Source: Beduinella massiliensis
GTDB lineage: Bacteria > Bacillota > Clostridia > Christensenellales > Aristaeellaceae
Direction of reading: 5' to 3'
NCBI RefSeq assembly: GCF_900199405.1
Contig: NZ_LT963430.1
Span: 1,302,001 to 1,366,000, forward strand
DNA: 64,000 nt
A program made the position numbers and the translations under genes. Positions 21,692 through 31,232 of the stretch are shown here, one piece after another. Numbering within the stretch: position 1 is the stretch's first letter; each line of letters begins with the position of its first letter. The notes under the pieces are model-generated. The model worked only from the letters and a program-made list of their open reading frames with translations. It searched no databases and was not told the DNA's origin.

Positions 21692-23245
21692 ATGCTGAAT
21701 AAAGTGAAACGCGACATCCCGGACGAGCTGCTCGCGGGCGGCAGGGAGGTCTTTCAGGGCGCAAACGTGAAAAGCGGCCGGGAATATCAAAAGGTCGGCC
21801 CGAAGGTTCGAAGCTACGAGCGCCCGCAGGAGAGCAAGATCGTCTCTTCCATCCGCGAGGCTATCGTAAACTGTGGTCTTTGCGACGGCATGACGATTTC
21901 CTTCCACCATCACTTCCGCGATGGCGATTACATCGTGAACCTGGTGATGGAAGAGATCGTGAAGCTGGGCATCAGGGACATCACCATCGCCGCTTCCTCG
22001 ATGGGCACGGCCCACGACCCGGTGGCGGATTACATCGAGCAGGGCATCGTAACGGGCCTTCAGACCAGCGGCATCCGCGGGCGCATGGGCGAGGTGGTCT
22101 CGCATGGGAAGCTGAAGACACCGGCGATCCTGCGCAGCCACGGCGCGCGCGTGCGCGCGATCGAGTCGGGCGAGGTGCACATCGACGTCGCTTTCATCGG
22201 CGCGCCGACGGCGGACTGCTACGGCAACGCGCGCGGCAAGGGCGGCAAGAGCGACTGCGGCGTGCTCTCCTACGCGATGGTGGACGCCAAGTATGCGGAC
22301 AAGGTCGTCGTGATTACCGACACGCTGGTCGATTTCCCGAACTTTCCGCCGTCTATCGAGGCGGTGGACGTGGACTGCGTCGTCGTCGTGGACGAGATCG
22401 GCAACCCCAAGAAGATCGCTTCGCAGGCGGCCCGCCTGTCGCAGGACCCGCGCGACCTGATGATGGCGGAAAACTGCGTCAAGGTCATGGCGGCGACGCC
22501 CTACTTCAAGGACGGCTTTTCCTTCCAGACCGGCGCGGGCGGCCCTTCGCTGGCAGCGAACCGATTCCTCGAGCCGCTGCTCGTGGAAAAGGGAATCAAG
22601 CTCAGCTGGATCATCGGAGGGATCACGCAGCCTGCGGTGGACTTGCTCGAGAAGGGGCTCGTCGGCTGCATCGTGGATGCGCAGGACTTTGACGTGCCCA
22701 GCGTGCAGAGCGTACACACGAACCCGAACCACTACGAGATTTCGACCAGTCAGTACGCGAACCCGGCCAACAAGGGCGCGTTCGTCAACAAGCTGGATTT
22801 CGTGATCCTCGCGGCGCTTGAGATCGACACGGACTTTAACGTCAACGTCATCACCGGCTCGGACGGCGTGCTGCGCGGAGCGCCGGGCGGACACCCGGAT
22901 GCGGCGGCCGGCGCGAAGTGCTGCATCATCGTCACCCCCCTGGTGCGCGGACGCATGCCCACCGTGTGCGAGCACGTGGTCACCGTGACGACCCCCGGCG
23001 AGACGGTGGACGTGCTGGTCACCGATTACGGCATCGCGGTCAATCCGCTGCGCGCGGATCTTGCCAAGTGCCTGGACGACGCGGGCATTCCGCACGTGAG
23101 CATTGAGTCGCTCAAGGAACGGGCTTACAGTATCGTGGGCCGCCCTGACCCGGTGGAATTTGACGATCAGGTCGTCGCCATCATGGAAGCGCGCGACGGA
23201 ACGATTCTGGACGTGGTGCGCAAGGTCAAACCGGTCGAGATTTAA
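21692..23245 (+). CDS. citF: Citrate lyase alpha subunit (citrate:acetyl-ACP transferase)
   Basis: A 517-residue CoA-transferase-family subunit that exchanges acetate for citrate on the ACP. Family blocks are visible at SFHHHFRDGDYIVN, IGAPTADCYGNARG, and GVLRGAPGGHPDAAAGAKC near the C terminus. Length matches known CitF (about 510). ATG at 21692 follows the citE stop by one base with GAGGGGGAT upstream, completing a tight citDEF operon. A hairpin terminator follows at 23299. Confidence 0.96.
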   Translation: MLNKVKRDIPDELLAGGREVFQGANVKSGREYQKVGPKVRSYERPQESKIVSSIREAIVNCGLCDGMTISFHHHFRDGDYIVNLVMEEIVKLGIRDITIAASSMGTAHDPVADYIEQGIVTGLQTSGIRGRMGEVVSHGKLKTPAILRSHGARVRAIESGEVHIDVAFIGAPTADCYGNARGKGGKSDCGVLSYAMVDAKYADKVVVITDTLVDFPNFPPSIEAVDVDCVVVVDEIGNPKKIASQAARLSQDPRDLMMAENCVKVMAATPYFKDGFSFQTGAGGPSLAANRFLEPLLVEKGIKLSWIIGGITQPAVDLLEKGLVGCIVDAQDFDVPSVQSVHTNPNHYEISTSQYANPANKGAFVNKLDFVILAALEIDTDFNVNVITGSDGVLRGAPGGHPDAAAGAKCCIIVTPLVRGRMPTVCEHVVTVTTPGETVDVLVTDYGIAVNPLRADLAKCLDDAGIPHVSIESLKERAYSIVGRPDPVEFDDQVVAIMEARDGTILDVVRKVKPVEI

Positions 23246-23298
23246 CGGAGAAGCCGGGCGGGCACGCCTTCTGAATGTATCTCCGCCTGGCTTGCGAT

Positions 23299-23327
23299 CC
23301 CGCCGGTTTGCCCGGCGGGTATTTTTA
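23299..23327 (+). terminator. Terminator after citF
   Basis: CCCGCCGG (23299-23306) pairs with CCGGCGGG (23312-23319), followed by TATTTTT. Confidence 0.75.
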
Positions 23328-23438
23328 ATGGAAGAAAGATTGCATGCCGCGACGGGGCCGGGGAACGTGCGGCGCGAAAACGGACATTTGTAAATGGAAG
23401 CGGGGATGCCCGCATCCTGTCGAAAGGGGCGCTGCCGC

Positions 23439-24341
23439 ATGGACTTTCGGGAGCTTCGCTATGTGCTTTCGGTCGCCAGCCATCAGAATTTGACGCGCGC
23501 GGCGCAGGAGCTCTACATCTCCCAGCCGTCGCTGAGCAAGTACCTGCAAAATCTGGAGCGCACGACGGGCATGCGGCTCTTCGACCGGCAGGGAAACCGT
23601 CTGCGACTGACCTACGCGGGCGAGCGCTACGTGCGCTACGCCAGGCAGATGCTCCTGATGAAGCGCGATATGGACGAGGAACTGGGCGAGATCGCCAGGG
23701 AGGAGCGCGGACGCATCCGCGTCGCGATTCCCATCCTGCGCAGTTCTTACCTGATGCCGCGCGCGCTGGTCGACTTTGAGGCTGCGTATCCGGGTGTCGA
23801 GGTGGAGCTGCTGGAGCAGCCGTCCGCCGTGCTGGAACGGATGCTGCTGTCGGGCGAAGCGGACGTGGCGCTCATGAACCGGCCAGAAGCGGATGAAGCG
23901 CTCGAGTGCGAGGTGCTCGCGCAGGAGGAGATCGTGCTCGTGGCAGAGGCCGAGCCGCTGCCCGAGAAAAAAGCGGGCTCGGACGATGCGGCGCGCAGGG
24001 AGCTCGCGGATTTCGCGCAGGCACGCTTTATCCTCAACCACGAAGACCAGCGTACCGGGCAGATCGGTCGGATGCTGCTGCGCCGCGCGGGCATCGAGCC
24101 CCGCATTCTGCTTTCAACCCGCAGTGTGGAGGGCGCGGCGGCCATGGCGGCGCAGGGGCTGGGCCTCGCCTTCACCCCGGACACGCACCTGAAGCACATG
24201 CACCTTACGCCGCAGCCGCGCTGCATTCGCCTGAGCGATCCGGCGGCGCGCAGCGAGTTCGTGGCCGCCTTCCGTAGGGGGGCGTTCAGGCCCGGCTACC
24301 TGCGTGCTTTTATTGAAGCGGTGCGAAATGCCATGCAGTAA
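23439..24341 (+). CDS. LysR-family transcriptional regulator
   Basis: A 300-residue LysR-type protein: winged helix at residues 1-60 (NLTRAAQELYISQPSLSKYL) and an effector-binding domain (about 90-295). ATG at 23439 has CGAAAGGGGC upstream; an earlier in-frame ATG at 23394 lacks a good site. It sits between citDEF and the hydratase gene, transcribed in the same direction, so it may control the hydratase promoter at 24369 or the whole locus. Two LysR proteins in one locus suggests response to two signals, for example citrate and aconitate (inference). Confidence 0.9.
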   Translation: MDFRELRYVLSVASHQNLTRAAQELYISQPSLSKYLQNLERTTGMRLFDRQGNRLRLTYAGERYVRYARQMLLMKRDMDEELGEIAREERGRIRVAIPILRSSYLMPRALVDFEAAYPGVEVELLEQPSAVLERMLLSGEADVALMNRPEADEALECEVLAQEEIVLVAEAEPLPEKKAGSDDAARRELADFAQARFILNHEDQRTGQIGRMLLRRAGIEPRILLSTRSVEGAAAMAAQGLGLAFTPDTHLKHMHLTPQPRCIRLSDPAARSEFVAAFRRGAFRPGYLRAFIEAVRNAMQ

Positions 24342-24368
24342 ACGCATGAAATCTATGGGAATTATGTA

Positions 24369-24398
24369 TTGGACGCGCGGCAAACCGGGCGGTATACT
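24369..24398 (+). promoter_or_regulatory. Promoter of the hydratase gene
   Basis: TTGGAC (24369-24374) and TATACT (24393-24398) have an 18-bp spacer, just after lysR. Confidence 0.7.
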
Positions 24399-24451
24399 GA
24401 TCGTAACAAAGCGGCCCGACGGGCCGCGCGACAGAAAGAGGGGGACAGCGC

Positions 24452-26707
24452 ATGGTCAAATTATATGACGGAGGCGTATTCCTGAAGGACGGCAAGGAGA
24501 TCCTGGAGGCGCGCGAAGGCGAGCGGCAGGGACTTGACCGCGAGACGGCGCGCAGGGGCACGATGGCCTACGGCATCCTGCAGGCGCACAACCGGAGCGG
24601 CGACGCGCAAAAGCTGAACGTATCCTTCGACGCGATGGCCAGCCACGACATCACGTTCGTCGGCATCATTCAGACGGCGCGCGCGTCGGGCCTCACGAAG
24701 TTCCCGATACCCTACGTGCTCACCAACTGCCACAACAGCCTGTGCGCGGTCGGCGGCACGATCAACGAGGACGACCACATGTTCGGCCTGAGTGCGGCGC
24801 GCAAGTACGGCGGCGTCTACGTGCCCCCGCACATGGCGGTCATCCATCAGTACATGCGCGAGATGTACGCGGGCTGCGGCAAGATGATCCTCGGCTCGGA
24901 CAGCCATACGCGCTACGGCGCGCTGGGCACCCTGGCGGTGGGCGAGGGCGGCGGCGAGCTGGTCAAGCAGTTGCTGTGCAAGACATGGGACATCGATTAT
25001 CCGGGCGTCGTGGGCGTGTATCTGACGGGCAAGCCGAACCCCGGCGTGGGCCCGCAGGACGTAGCGCTGGCGATCATCGGCGCGGTGTACGAGCGCGGCT
25101 ACGTCAAGAACCGCGTGATGGAGTTCGTCGGAGACGGTATTTCGAACCTTTCGATGGACTTCAGGAACGGCATCGACGTGATGACGACGGAGACGACCTG
25201 TCTTTCCTCCATCTGGCGCACGGACGAGCGCACGCAGCGGTTCCTCGCGGTGCACGGCCGCCCGGAAGAATACCGGGAGCTGAACCCGGCCCCCGTCGCC
25301 TATTACGACGGCATGGTGTACGTAGACCTTGCGTCCGTGAAGCCGATGATCGCCCTGCCGATGCATCCCTCCAACGTATACGAAATCGAGGCGCTGCTTG
25401 AAAACCCCGGCGACATCCTGCGCGAGACGGAGAAGAAGTGCGCTTCGCTGCTGGAAGGCACGGGCGTGAGCCTGACGCTTACCGATAAGGTGGAAAACGG
25501 CCGCATCCGCGTCGACCAGGGCGTGATCGCGGGCTGCGCGGGCGGCACCTACGAAAACCTGTGCGCGGCGGCCTCCATCCTGCGCGGGCAGAGCTGCGGG
25601 AACGGCCGCTACGCGCTCAGCGTCTATCCCTCCAGCCAGCCGGTCATGCAGCGGCTGATCGAGATTGGCGATATTTCCACCTTCATCGCCGCGGGTGCGA
25701 CGATTCGCACGGCGTTCTGCGGGCCGTGCTTTGGCGCGGGCGACGTGCCGATGAACGGCGGCCTTTCAATTCGCCATACGACGCGCAACTTCCCCAACCG
25801 CGAGGGCTCCAAGCCTGCGAACGGGCAGATCGCGTCGGTCGCGCTGATGGACGCCCGCTCCATCGCCGCCTCGAGCGCGGCGGGCGGCTATCTGACGCCG
25901 GCGGACGCGCTGGACGTGACCTACGACGTGCCGGAATACACGTTCGACGACGCGGCGTACAAGAGCCGCATCTACAGCGGCTGGGGCTGCCCGAAGGATC
26001 AGGAAAAGCTGATCTTCGGCCCGAACATCAAGGACTGGCCGCAGATGAGCCCGCTCGGCGAACACCTGCTGCTGCGCGTGGCCTCGCTGATCGAGGATCC
26101 GGTGACCACGACGGACGAGCTGATTCCCTCGGGCGAGACGAGCTCGTTCCGCTCCAATCCGCTGGGACTTGCCGAATTCACCCTTTCGCGCAAGGATCCG
26201 GCGTACGTAGGCCGCGCCAAGGCGGTTCGCGCGCTGGAAGAGGAGCGCAGGGAGCGGGGGAGCGTGCCTGAAATCGCCTCCGTGCTCGAGGCGGCGCGGC
26301 GGGTGCCGGGCTGCGAACAGCTCACGGAGCAGGAGATCACGATCGGCTCCTGCGTGTACGCGGTACGCCCGGGCGACGGCTCGGCGCGTGAGCAGGCCGC
26401 GAGCTGCCAGCGCGTGCTGGGCGGCGCGGCGAACATCGCGGTCGAATACGCGACGAAGCGCTATCGCTCCAACCTGATGAACTGGGGCATGATTCCCTTC
26501 CTCATGGAGGATAAGCCCGCGTTTAAGGTGGACGACTACATCCTCGTGCCGAACGTGCGCGAGGCCGTGCTGGGCGATACCACGCACATCGACGCCTACG
26601 TGTTGGGCAGAGAAAATCGAAAGATAACGCTCTCCATCGCGGAGATGACGCCCTCGGAGCGCCAGATCATCCTGGACGGCTGCCTGATCAACCATTACAG
26701 GAAGTAA
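24452..26707 (+). CDS. Aconitase-family hydratase (YbhJ-like)
   Basis: A 751-residue aconitase-superfamily dehydratase: large 4Fe-4S domain set (residues 1-490) and C-terminal swivel domain (about 560-751) in one chain. Candidate cluster cysteines lie in [13 protein letters not shown] and in [11 protein letters not shown]. The first motif departs from the GCTNSS form of classical aconitase, and the overall length and features fit the E. coli YbhJ type better than AcnA/AcnB. ATG at 24452 has AAAGAGGGGGAC upstream. Its place beside citrate lyase and a tricarboxylate transporter suggests interconversion of aconitate, citrate or isocitrate, or hydration of a related acid; the exact substrate is unproven. 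Confidence 0.85.
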   Translation: MVKLYDGGVFLKDGKEILEAREGERQGLDRETARRGTMAYGILQAHNRSGDAQKLNVSFDAMASHDITFVGIIQTARASGLTKFPIPYVLTNCHNSLCAVGGTINEDDHMFGLSAARKYGGVYVPPHMAVIHQYMREMYAGCGKMILGSDSHTRYGALGTLAVGEGGGELVKQLLCKTWDIDYPGVVGVYLTGKPNPGVGPQDVALAIIGAVYERGYVKNRVMEFVGDGISNLSMDFRNGIDVMTTETTCLSSIWRTDERTQRFLAVHGRPEEYRELNPAPVAYYDGMVYVDLASVKPMIALPMHPSNVYEIEALLENPGDILRETEKKCASLLEGTGVSLTLTDKVENGRIRVDQGVIAGCAGGTYENLCAAASILRGQSCGNGRYALSVYPSSQPVMQRLIEIGDISTFIAAGATIRTAFCGPCFGAGDVPMNGGLSIRHTTRNFPNREGSKPANGQIASVALMDARSIAASSAAGGYLTPADALDVTYDVPEYTFDDAAYKSRIYSGWGCPKDQEKLIFGPNIKDWPQMSPLGEHLLLRVASLIEDPVTTTDELIPSGETSSFRSNPLGLAEFTLSRKDPAYVGRAKAVRALEEERRERGSVPEIASVLEAARRVPGCEQLTEQEITIGSCVYAVRPGDGSAREQAASCQRVLGGAANIAVEYATKRYRSNLMNWGMIPFLMEDKPAFKVDDYILVPNVREAVLGDTTHIDAYVLGRENRKITLSIAEMTPSERQIILDGCLINHYRK

Positions 26708-26937
26708 CGGTAAGCGCCGCCTTACGGCCTTCGCGCAGGGAATGCATTCCCTTGCGCCAGGCTGGAAGGCGGTGCCTTTCTGCGCTTTGGCGGCGAGTGC
26801 GGGAGATCGTGGACGCGGCGACCGGGTTACGGGATTTTGCAGAGGCGAAAGCGGCTTTGCGGTAGTACGGGCTGGCGCGGCAAGTCCGTTCTGCGAATTC
26901 CGAACCGTCGGAAAGCCGAGCATTTTGCCGCCAAACA

Positions 26938-26946
26938 TGGTATAAT
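26938..26946 (+). promoter_or_regulatory. Extended -10 promoter of the EamA gene
   Basis: TGG-TATAAT at 26938-26946 is an extended -10 element. No good -35 is seen at the expected distance. The ATG is about 40 bp downstream. Confidence 0.55.
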
Positions 26947-26984
26947 AGAGCGCATGTTTCAAAGGGAAAGGAAGCACCAAACGA

Positions 26985-27875
26985 ATGAAAAAGGAACAGA
27001 TGCGCAATTCACTTCTACTGCTCCTGACGGCGGCGATTTGGGGCGTCGCCTTCGTGGCCCAAAGCGTGGGCATGGATTATGTCGGCCCTTTTACCTTCAA
27101 CGGCGTGCGCAGCCTGATCGGCGGCATCGTGCTGCTTCCGCTCGTGCTCGGCAAGAAACGCAGAGCGGATGCGGCCAAGGTGGGCCCGGCGGACCGGCGA
27201 ACGCTGCTGCTGGGCGGCGTTCTTTGCGGCGCGGTGCTCTTTGCGGCCAGCAGCCTTCAGCAGATCGGCATCCAGTATACGACCGTGGGTAAGGCGGGGT
27301 TCATTACAGCCTGCTATATCGTCATCGTGCCGCTGCTGGGCCTCGCCTTCGGAAAGCGCTGCGGTCTGTTTACGTGGCTTGCGGTCGCGCTGGCGCTGCT
27401 CGGGCTCTATCTTCTGTGCATCACGGAGACGCTCTCCGTCGGCAAGGGGGATCTGCTGATGCTGGGGTGCGCGCTGCTCTTCTCGGTGCACATTCTGGTG
27501 ATCGACTTCTTTTCGCCTCGTGTGGATGGGGTCGCGATGTCCTGCATCCAGTTCTTCGTCTGCGCGCTGCTCAGCGCCGTGCCGGTGTTTGTAGGGGAGC
27601 GGCCGCAGATCTCTGCGATTCTCGCGGCCTGGGCGCCGGTGCTCTACGCGGGCGTGCTCTCCTGCGGCGTGGCGTATACGCTGCAAATCGTAGGTCAGAA
27701 GGGCATGAACCCGACGGTGGCTTCCCTCATTTTAAGCCTGGAATCGTGCATCTCCGTCCTCGCGGGCTGGCTGATCCTCGGCCAGCGGCTGAGCGGGAGG
27801 GAAATTCTCGGCTGCCTGGTGATGTTCGCCGCCATTGTGCTCGCGCAGCTTCCCCAAAAGCGTTTAAAGGCGTAG
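26985..27875 (+). CDS. EamA/DMT-superfamily transporter
   Basis: A 296-residue membrane protein with ten predicted helices formed by two EamA repeats (residues about 8-140 and 155-290). The WGVAFVAQSVGM and FNGVRSLIGG segments near the N terminus are typical. Drug/metabolite transporters of this type export amino acids, nucleosides or other metabolites; substrate is unknown. The ribosome-binding site is AAAGGGAAAGGAAG. The next gene starts 13 bp downstream, suggesting an operon. Confidence 0.88.
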   Translation: MKKEQMRNSLLLLLTAAIWGVAFVAQSVGMDYVGPFTFNGVRSLIGGIVLLPLVLGKKRRADAAKVGPADRRTLLLGGVLCGAVLFAASSLQQIGIQYTTVGKAGFITACYIVIVPLLGLAFGKRCGLFTWLAVALALLGLYLLCITETLSVGKGDLLMLGCALLFSVHILVIDFFSPRVDGVAMSCIQFFVCALLSAVPVFVGERPQISAILAAWAPVLYAGVLSCGVAYTLQIVGQKGMNPTVASLILSLESCISVLAGWLILGQRLSGREILGCLVMFAAIVLAQLPQKRLKA

Positions 27876-27888
27876 AGGAGAAACGGAT

Positions 27889-28509
27889 ATGTATTGTATC
27901 TTGATTTGCGGCGCGCCTGCTTCCGGGAAGAGCACGCTGGCCCGTGAGCTGTCGAGGGCGCTTGCTCTCCCCCTGATGAGCAAGGATGACATCAAGGAAA
28001 TCCTATTTGACACGCTGGGGTTTGAGTCCCGCGCCGAAAAGGTGGCTCTGGGCGAAGCCGCTATGCATATGCTCTACGCCTTCGCGGAGACGATGATGCG
28101 CGCCGGGCAGACGTTTATGCTGGAGAACAACTTTGAAGCGGTTTCCAAGCCGGAGCTTTTGCGCCTGCTCGCGGCCTATCGCTGCGAACCACTGACCGTC
28201 TGCTGCTCGTGCGATCCGGGGGTGCTGCACGCGCGTTTTCTGGCTCGGGAAAGGGACCCTTCGCGCCATCGGGGACACGTCGTCAATACGCGATACCCCG
28301 AGCGGGCGGGGGAAAATGCGCAGGCGGAACCGGTAGACTTTGAACGCTTCATCTCCTCGCTCCGGCGGCGCGGCATGCTGGACTTTTCGGTCGGCGGCGC
28401 GCGCGTCGAGGTGGACACGACGGACTTCTCGCAGGTGTGCTATGCGGAAATCGCCGCGCAGGTGCGGAAGTTGATGGCGGCAAAGCCGAATGAGGACGGG
28501 GGCATTTGA
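27889..28509 (+). CDS. P-loop kinase, AAA_33/zeta-toxin-like
   Basis: A 206-residue cytoplasmic ATP-binding protein. The Walker A motif CGAPASGKSTLAREL lies at residues 6-20, with MSKDDIKEILFD (about 30-41) as substrate-side acid residues and LENNF near 77. This fits the AAA_33 small-molecule kinase group related to chloramphenicol phosphotransferase and zeta toxins. No antitoxin partner is adjacent, so a metabolic or resistance kinase role is more likely than a toxin. AGAGGAGAAACGGAT precedes ATG. Confidence 0.7.
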   Translation: MYCILICGAPASGKSTLARELSRALALPLMSKDDIKEILFDTLGFESRAEKVALGEAAMHMLYAFAETMMRAGQTFMLENNFEAVSKPELLRLLAAYRCEPLTVCCSCDPGVLHARFLARERDPSRHRGHVVNTRYPERAGENAQAEPVDFERFISSLRRRGMLDFSVGGARVEVDTTDFSQVCYAEIAAQVRKLMAAKPNEDGGI

Positions 28510-28625
28510 ATTTTTACGCTCGCCCTTTCGGGCTTCCTATTGCGTAATTTATTCTCCGTATGCTGCCCGCGATTTTCTCCGTGCGCCTCCCGTAAACTTT
28601 TTTAAGTGGGCAAGGGGCATAAAAT

Positions 28626-28668
28626 AAACGGTATCCGGCTTGAGGGCCGAATACCGTTTGTTCTTCCT
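28626..28668 (+). terminator. Terminator of the EamA-kinase operon
   Basis: AAACGGTATCCGGC (28626-28639) pairs with GCCGAATACCGTTT (28646-28659, one bulge), then GTTCTTCCT. Confidence 0.7.
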
Positions 28669-28757
28669 ATCCTGCTTCAGGCAGTCGCTATGTTGGTTTT
28701 TTGAGTTCCCGTCTGATGAGCAGCTGCCGTAAGACGCCGGGGATTGACTTCCGCCGA

Positions 28758-28889
28758 TCAGTGGAAGTCGTGGAAGAAAAGCATGCCGTTCGTCATGCCC
28801 GCGTCGGAGGGAAGCATCGCGAAGTACAGGCTGCTGCCCACGTGCTTGATCGCGCTCTTCCAGTTCGTCTTAATGTTAAAGGTCTTCAT
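28758..28889 (-). CDS. Small protein of unknown function
   Basis: A 43-residue frame starting MKTFNIKTNWKSAIKHVG and ending FFHDFH. The ATG at 28889 has AAGAGGTG 7 nt upstream, the main reason to call it. The sequence is not low complexity, has mixed hydrophobic and charged residues and several His/Met near the end, and no clear membrane segment. I do not recognise it. It is too short for codon statistics; it could also be non-coding. Confidence 0.4.
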   Translation of the reverse strand: MKTFNIKTNWKSAIKHVGSSLYFAMLPSDAGMTNGMLFFHDFH

Positions 28890-29499
28890 TTTACAACACC
28901 TCTTATTTCTCTTTGTCGGTCGATCAGGACCCTCTATATTCAGTGAGCGGAGGAGCCTCATGGAGCTTTCCCTCTCACGGCGCAAACTATAGCACAGCCC
29001 GGGCATGTTGTAAAGAGGCCCGGGCAAAGACCGTCACTTTGAAACAAAAGGCAGGAGACGGAATGGAAAAAACGCTTGTTTGAGGTGAAAAGAACGTGCA
29101 AAACCCGCCGGGCAATTTTGTGCTTGTTTTTTTCACTTGCATATGCATGAAGGGATTTTTGGATTTGTTGGTTGCGTGAACGTAAACGCATCTTGGAAGG
29201 CAAAACAAAAATGAAGGAAACGTAAAATGGCTTGCAATATGGCGTCGGGCTGCAAGTATCTGCTTCCTGAAAGAAGGTTATAGGAACTGAACGATAGGGC
29301 CTTGCCGCGTGCAAGGCGCCTCAATTGTCCGGCGGCAGCGCAACGGGCGATCCATCAAACGGCCTTAAGCGGATTGCGGCGGGAGAAACCGGCGCGGGCG
29401 TCGTATGGCCGTCGCGGGAAAGCCGCAGAAGGATTTCTCCCTCTGGGCGGCGAAGGTAACATATCGCAATACCGAGATGGAAAGAAGGGTGAAAAAGCG
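28890..29499. other. Stretch with no supported gene
   Basis: AT-richer DNA with no frame that has both a ribosome-binding site and protein-like composition. A 118-residue minus-strand frame (28958-29314) looks like chance. There is a CCTTGC/GCAAGG repeat near 29300. Confidence 0.5.
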
Positions 29500-29727
29500 A
29501 TGCGGTGCGGATGCCCGGAATGCGGCGCGTACATGGTGCACGCCGATGGAGCCCACGTGGGCTGCGTATGCCCGGATTGCAAATACCGCTGTACGGCTTG
29601 CCTGGGGACGAACAGCGTCCTGAGCCGTGAAGCGCTGCGGCATTTGAAGGAAAATCCGGAGCTTGCCAGACGGGTGATGGACAATATTTTGGATGAAGAC
29701 GCCTCGCAGGACGACGGAGAGGCATGA
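29500..29727 (+). CDS. Small zinc-ribbon-like protein
   Basis: A 75-residue protein with three CxxC-type pairs (CGCPEC, CVCPDC, CTAC) in the first 40 residues, compatible with one or two zinc sites. A short acidic helical tail follows (LKENPELARRVMDNILDED). ATG at 29500 is chosen because AAAGAAGGGTG lies just upstream; the longer upstream frame has no such site. Function unknown; zinc-ribbon proteins of this size often bind nucleic acid or act as adaptors. It ends at a hairpin shared with the MATE gene. Confidence 0.7.
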   Translation: MRCGCPECGAYMVHADGAHVGCVCPDCKYRCTACLGTNSVLSREALRHLKENPELARRVMDNILDEDASQDDGEA

Positions 29728-29729
29728 AC

Positions 29730-29759
29730 AAAGCGGCCGGGGAAACCCTCGGCCGCTTT
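29730..29759. terminator. Bidirectional terminator
   Basis: AAAGCGGCCG (29730-29739) and CGGCCGCTTT (29750-29759) form a perfect stem between convergent genes. Confidence 0.8.
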
Positions 29760-29784
29760 GACGTCCATGTATGGTGCCTGTCGC

Positions 29785-31116
29785 TCAGAAACGCATCTTT
29801 TTTTGACAGCGGTAGTAGCTGACGCAGAGCAACAGCCCCGCGCCAACCCACCCGGCAGGCTCCGCGAAGTACACGCCCCATACGCCGAACCAACGGGGCA
29901 ATAGGTACACCGCCGCGATGCGCAGCAGCAGCTCGGCAAAACCCGACAGCATCGGCACAAAGGGCCGGCCGATACCTTGCAGCGCGGAGCGATAGACGTA
30001 GAGCAGATAGAGCGCGGGCAGACACAGGGCGATGGCGCACAGGTTCGCGTAGCCGACGCCGATCGCCTGCGCGGCCTCCTCGCCGGGAGCGACGAGCAGG
30101 CCCAGGAGCGGACGCCCCAGCGCGACGATGAGCAGCGCCACAGCGACGGCGCATACGACCGCAATGCGGACGCAGATACGGACGCCCGTGCGAATGCGGT
30201 CTCCCTCTCCGGCGCCGTAGTTCTGACCGACGAAGGTCGCCAAGGCACCCTCCAGCGCACCGCCTGCCATCTCCATCAGCCCGAAGTAGCGGCGGGCGGC
30301 CGTCGTACCCGCGACGAACAGCACGCCGTAGCCATTGATGACCGACTGCACGACGAGCCCGCCGACCGAGATGACCGCGTCGCGGAAGGCGAGGGGCGCG
30401 CCCAGCCGGAGCAGCTCGTGGAGCGTGCCGGCTTCAAGCCTGAAATCCCCGAGGGCGGGCAGCAGGTCGGGATAGGTGCGCAGCTTCCATAGACAATAGC
30501 CGAAGGCAAAGAACTGCGCAAGCACCGTCGCCAGCGCCACGCCGCTGATGCCCAAATGCAGGGCCGCGACGAAGAGCAGGTCCAGCACGATGTTGAGAAC
30601 GCTGGAAAGGATGACCGCGACGAGCGGCGTGCGCCCGTCGCCGACCGCGCGCAGCAGCGAGGCGGCGGCATTATAAAGGAAGGTGACGACGAGCCCGCCC
30701 AGCGTCCAGCGCAGATAGGCGAGCGCGCCGGAAAGCAGCGCGTCGGGCGTGCGCACGAGCAGCAGCACAGGGTGTACGGCAAGCTGAAACAGCGCCGTCA
30801 GTGCGGCGCCGAGCGCTAGGGTGAGCAGCAGCGCCATGGAGACGGCCCGCTTGAGCCCCGTCTTCGCGCCGAAGCGCTGGGCGAACAGCACGCCAAAGCC
30901 CTGCGACAGGCCGAGCACTACGCTGAATGACAGCCAGCCGAAGAAGCTGGCCGCGCCCACCGCGGCGAACGCATCCACGCCGAGCAGGCGACCGACGACC
31001 GCGCTGTCCACCAGGCTGTAAAGCTGCTGGAAGATCGTTCCCAGCATGAGGGGCAACGCGAACGTGACGATCAACCGTGCGGGGCGGCCGCGGGTCATGT
31101 CCATGCTCTTGGCCAT
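29785..31116 (-). CDS. MATE-family efflux transporter
   Basis: A 443-residue, 12-helix membrane protein of the MatE family (two MatE domains, about residues 15-175 and 235-400). The N-terminal TRGRPARLIVTFALPLMLG and QQLYSLVDSAVVGRLLG are characteristic of clostridial MATE proteins. It exports cationic drugs or metabolites by Na+ or H+ antiport. ATG at 31116 has GGAGGGATAACC upstream. It is transcribed after a terminator that isolates it from the gene at 31233. Confidence 0.92.
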   Translation of the reverse strand: MAKSMDMTRGRPARLIVTFALPLMLGTIFQQLYSLVDSAVVGRLLGVDAFAAVGAASFFGWLSFSVVLGLSQGFGVLFAQRFGAKTGLKRAVSMALLLTLALGAALTALFQLAVHPVLLLVRTPDALLSGALAYLRWTLGGLVVTFLYNAAASLLRAVGDGRTPLVAVILSSVLNIVLDLLFVAALHLGISGVALATVLAQFFAFGYCLWKLRTYPDLLPALGDFRLEAGTLHELLRLGAPLAFRDAVISVGGLVVQSVINGYGVLFVAGTTAARRYFGLMEMAGGALEGALATFVGQNYGAGEGDRIRTGVRICVRIAVVCAVAVALLIVALGRPLLGLLVAPGEEAAQAIGVGYANLCAIALCLPALYLLYVYRSALQGIGRPFVPMLSGFAELLLRIAAVYLLPRWFGVWGVYFAEPAGWVGAGLLLCVSYYRCQKKMRF

Positions 31117-31149
31117 GGTTATCCCTCCAAAAACGCCGTTACTTCAAAG

Positions 31150-31187
31150 AAAGATGCCAGGTTGCGAAAGGCAGGACTGGCATCTTT
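31150..31187 (-). terminator. Terminator upstream of the MATE gene
   Basis: AAAGATGCCAG (31150-31160) pairs with CTGGCATCTTT (31177-31187). On the minus strand it ends the transcript of the gene at 31233. Confidence 0.7.
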
Positions 31188-31232
31188 TTCTATAAGCTAT
31201 TGTACGCCGCGCAAGGGCGTTTGTAAAGGGAA

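Noticed and set aside
26733-26757. Palindrome GCGCAGGGAATGCATTCCC after the hydratase gene considered as terminator
   Set aside because: No T run on either side; left unassigned, though it could stabilise the mRNA end.
27889-28509. P-loop kinase considered as a zeta-type toxin
   Set aside because: No adjacent antitoxin gene; it follows a transporter gene in an ordinary operon.
28958-29314. 118-codon minus-strand frame
   Set aside because: Composition (Cys/Phe/Ser rich without pattern) and absence of a ribosome-binding site suggest chance.
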